A model generated the notes under the pieces. It worked only from the letters and a program-made list of their open reading frames with translations. It made no database searches and was not told the origin of the DNA. From Dioscorea cayenensis subsp. rotundata (lineage: Eukaryota > Streptophyta > Magnoliopsida > Dioscoreales > Dioscoreaceae): DNA of 64,000 nt. A program made the translations under genes and the position numbers. Location of the stretch: contig NC_052474.1 of NCBI RefSeq assembly GCF_009730915.1, positions 6,235,501 through 6,299,500 of the forward strand, given 5' to 3'. How positions within the stretch are numbered: the first letter of the stretch is position 1; every line of letters starts with the position of its first letter. This document shows, piece after piece, positions 63,452 to 64,000 of the stretch.

Positions 63452-63859
63452 TGTTAGTTTGAATTCTATTCTGACTTAACTTTGTGATGATATTAATCCG
63501 ATCTGAATTCAAATTGAATATAGTCCATGACATGATTTTATCTAATGGAATCCTAAATTAACTCTAATTGACACTTTAGATAGCGATCTACTTGAACTTT
63601 TGAGTGGAATTAATCTTTTGATGGTAAGGATTATATATATGACAACACTAGGGCTCCCAATCTATCGTTTGTGTAATTAGCTAGCTCTATCGGTGGGAGA
63701 ATACGAGATAGATTGGAAGAGTCTAGTTACTTTAAGCGTGGACTTAAAAGATTTTTGTCATCTTCTATAACCTGTTATGGCTGAAGGTAAATGATCCTGC
63801 TTCCGCTTATGATAGTACGGCATAAATATCATAATTAAGTTCTGATGAAAATTCTAACA
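63452..63859 (+). repeat. Copia right LTR (408 bp)
   Basis: TGTTAG...CTAACA termini, preceded by a purine tract. Contains a TATATATATGACA stretch near 63632-63645 that could be its promoter. Confidence 0.8.
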
Positions 63860-64000
63860 TCATCGCATCGCATCAAACTTAAATTTAAGATGAAATCAAT
63901 ACATATGAAATTAATTGACTTCTTTAGGTGTATATACTTTTCTGTTGTTACATACTAATGGAATAATTTAATAAACTATAAGAATTCTCAATTTCTAATT
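63860..64000. other. Flank after the copia element
   Basis: AT-rich, nothing recognised. Confidence 0.5.

Larger units (their letters stand above)
57505..63859 (+). mobile_element. Decayed Ty1/copia LTR retrotransposon
   Basis: LTRs at 57505-57584 (deleted) and 63452-63859, primer-binding site after the left LTR, and a purine-rich tract AAAGTGGGAGAA just before the right LTR. Between them is one plus-strand gag-pol relic in copia order. A GC-rich leader (57845-58255) separates the primer site from gag. No 5-bp duplication is visible (ACATA against TCATC), which suggests rearrangement or an old insertion. It lies 38 bp after the target duplication of the 1.2-kb MULE. Confidence 0.88.

Noticed and set aside
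1-64000. CRISPR array, phage, operon or other prokaryotic system
   Set aside because: All genes have introns and plant families; the only regular repeats are microsatellites, LRR exons and transposon ends.

Overview
The window is nuclear DNA of a flowering plant. Long GT-AG introns, an AT-rich intergenic background and plant-only families (PHF1, BES1/BZR1, class A4 heat shock factor, malectin/LRR receptor kinase) show this. The style of the BES1 and HSFA4 proteins and the transposon load suggest a monocot outside the grasses, but the species cannot be fixed from the sequence alone. Seven host genes are readable, and for six of them I could place every exon so that splice phases close and total length fits the family.

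Layout: (1) 1520-5252, plus strand, PHF1-type SEC12-related protein (10 exons, 393 aa), with a P1BS-like palindrome upstream. (2) 6153-8199, plus, chloroplast ribosomal protein uL13c (4 exons, 228 aa). (3) 9244-18614, minus, LRR-malectin receptor kinase of the LRR-VIII group (24 exons, 1011 aa). (4) 20014-24337, minus, WDR55, a WD40 protein of nuclear/ribosome-biogenesis type (15 exons, 354 aa). (5) 24503-32242, a Mutator-like element (MULE) inserted 166 bp upstream of the WDR55 start codon. It has a perfect 10-bp target duplication, about 177-bp terminal inverted repeats (TIRs) and a frameshifted transposase. The 1000-N assembly gap (24548-25547) falls inside its left TIR. (6) 36081-36398, minus, small secreted six-cysteine protein of unknown function. 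(7) 38836-41791, minus, BES1/BZR1 homologue (2 exons, 335 aa). (8) 46149-49028, plus, HSFA4-type heat shock factor (2 exons, 449 aa). (9) 51767-56024, plus, gamma-glutamyl hydrolase (10 exons, 339 aa). (10) 57505-63859, plus, a decayed Ty1/copia retrotransposon with very unequal LTRs.

The host genes are unrelated housekeeping, signalling and stress genes and do not form a pathway cluster. Structural interest lies in the mobile DNA. Three elements (24503-32242, 45333-45831, 56231-57457) share the terminus G(A/G)GTAAATTTTT, and each lies next to a host gene. Several upstream regions also carry a motif bound by the encoded protein or by its known regulator: a three-unit heat shock element before the HSF, a CGTGCG palindrome before BES1, and a P1BS before PHF1. 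I found no evidence for a new defence or molecular system. The least explained gene is the six-cysteine secreted protein at 36081-36398.
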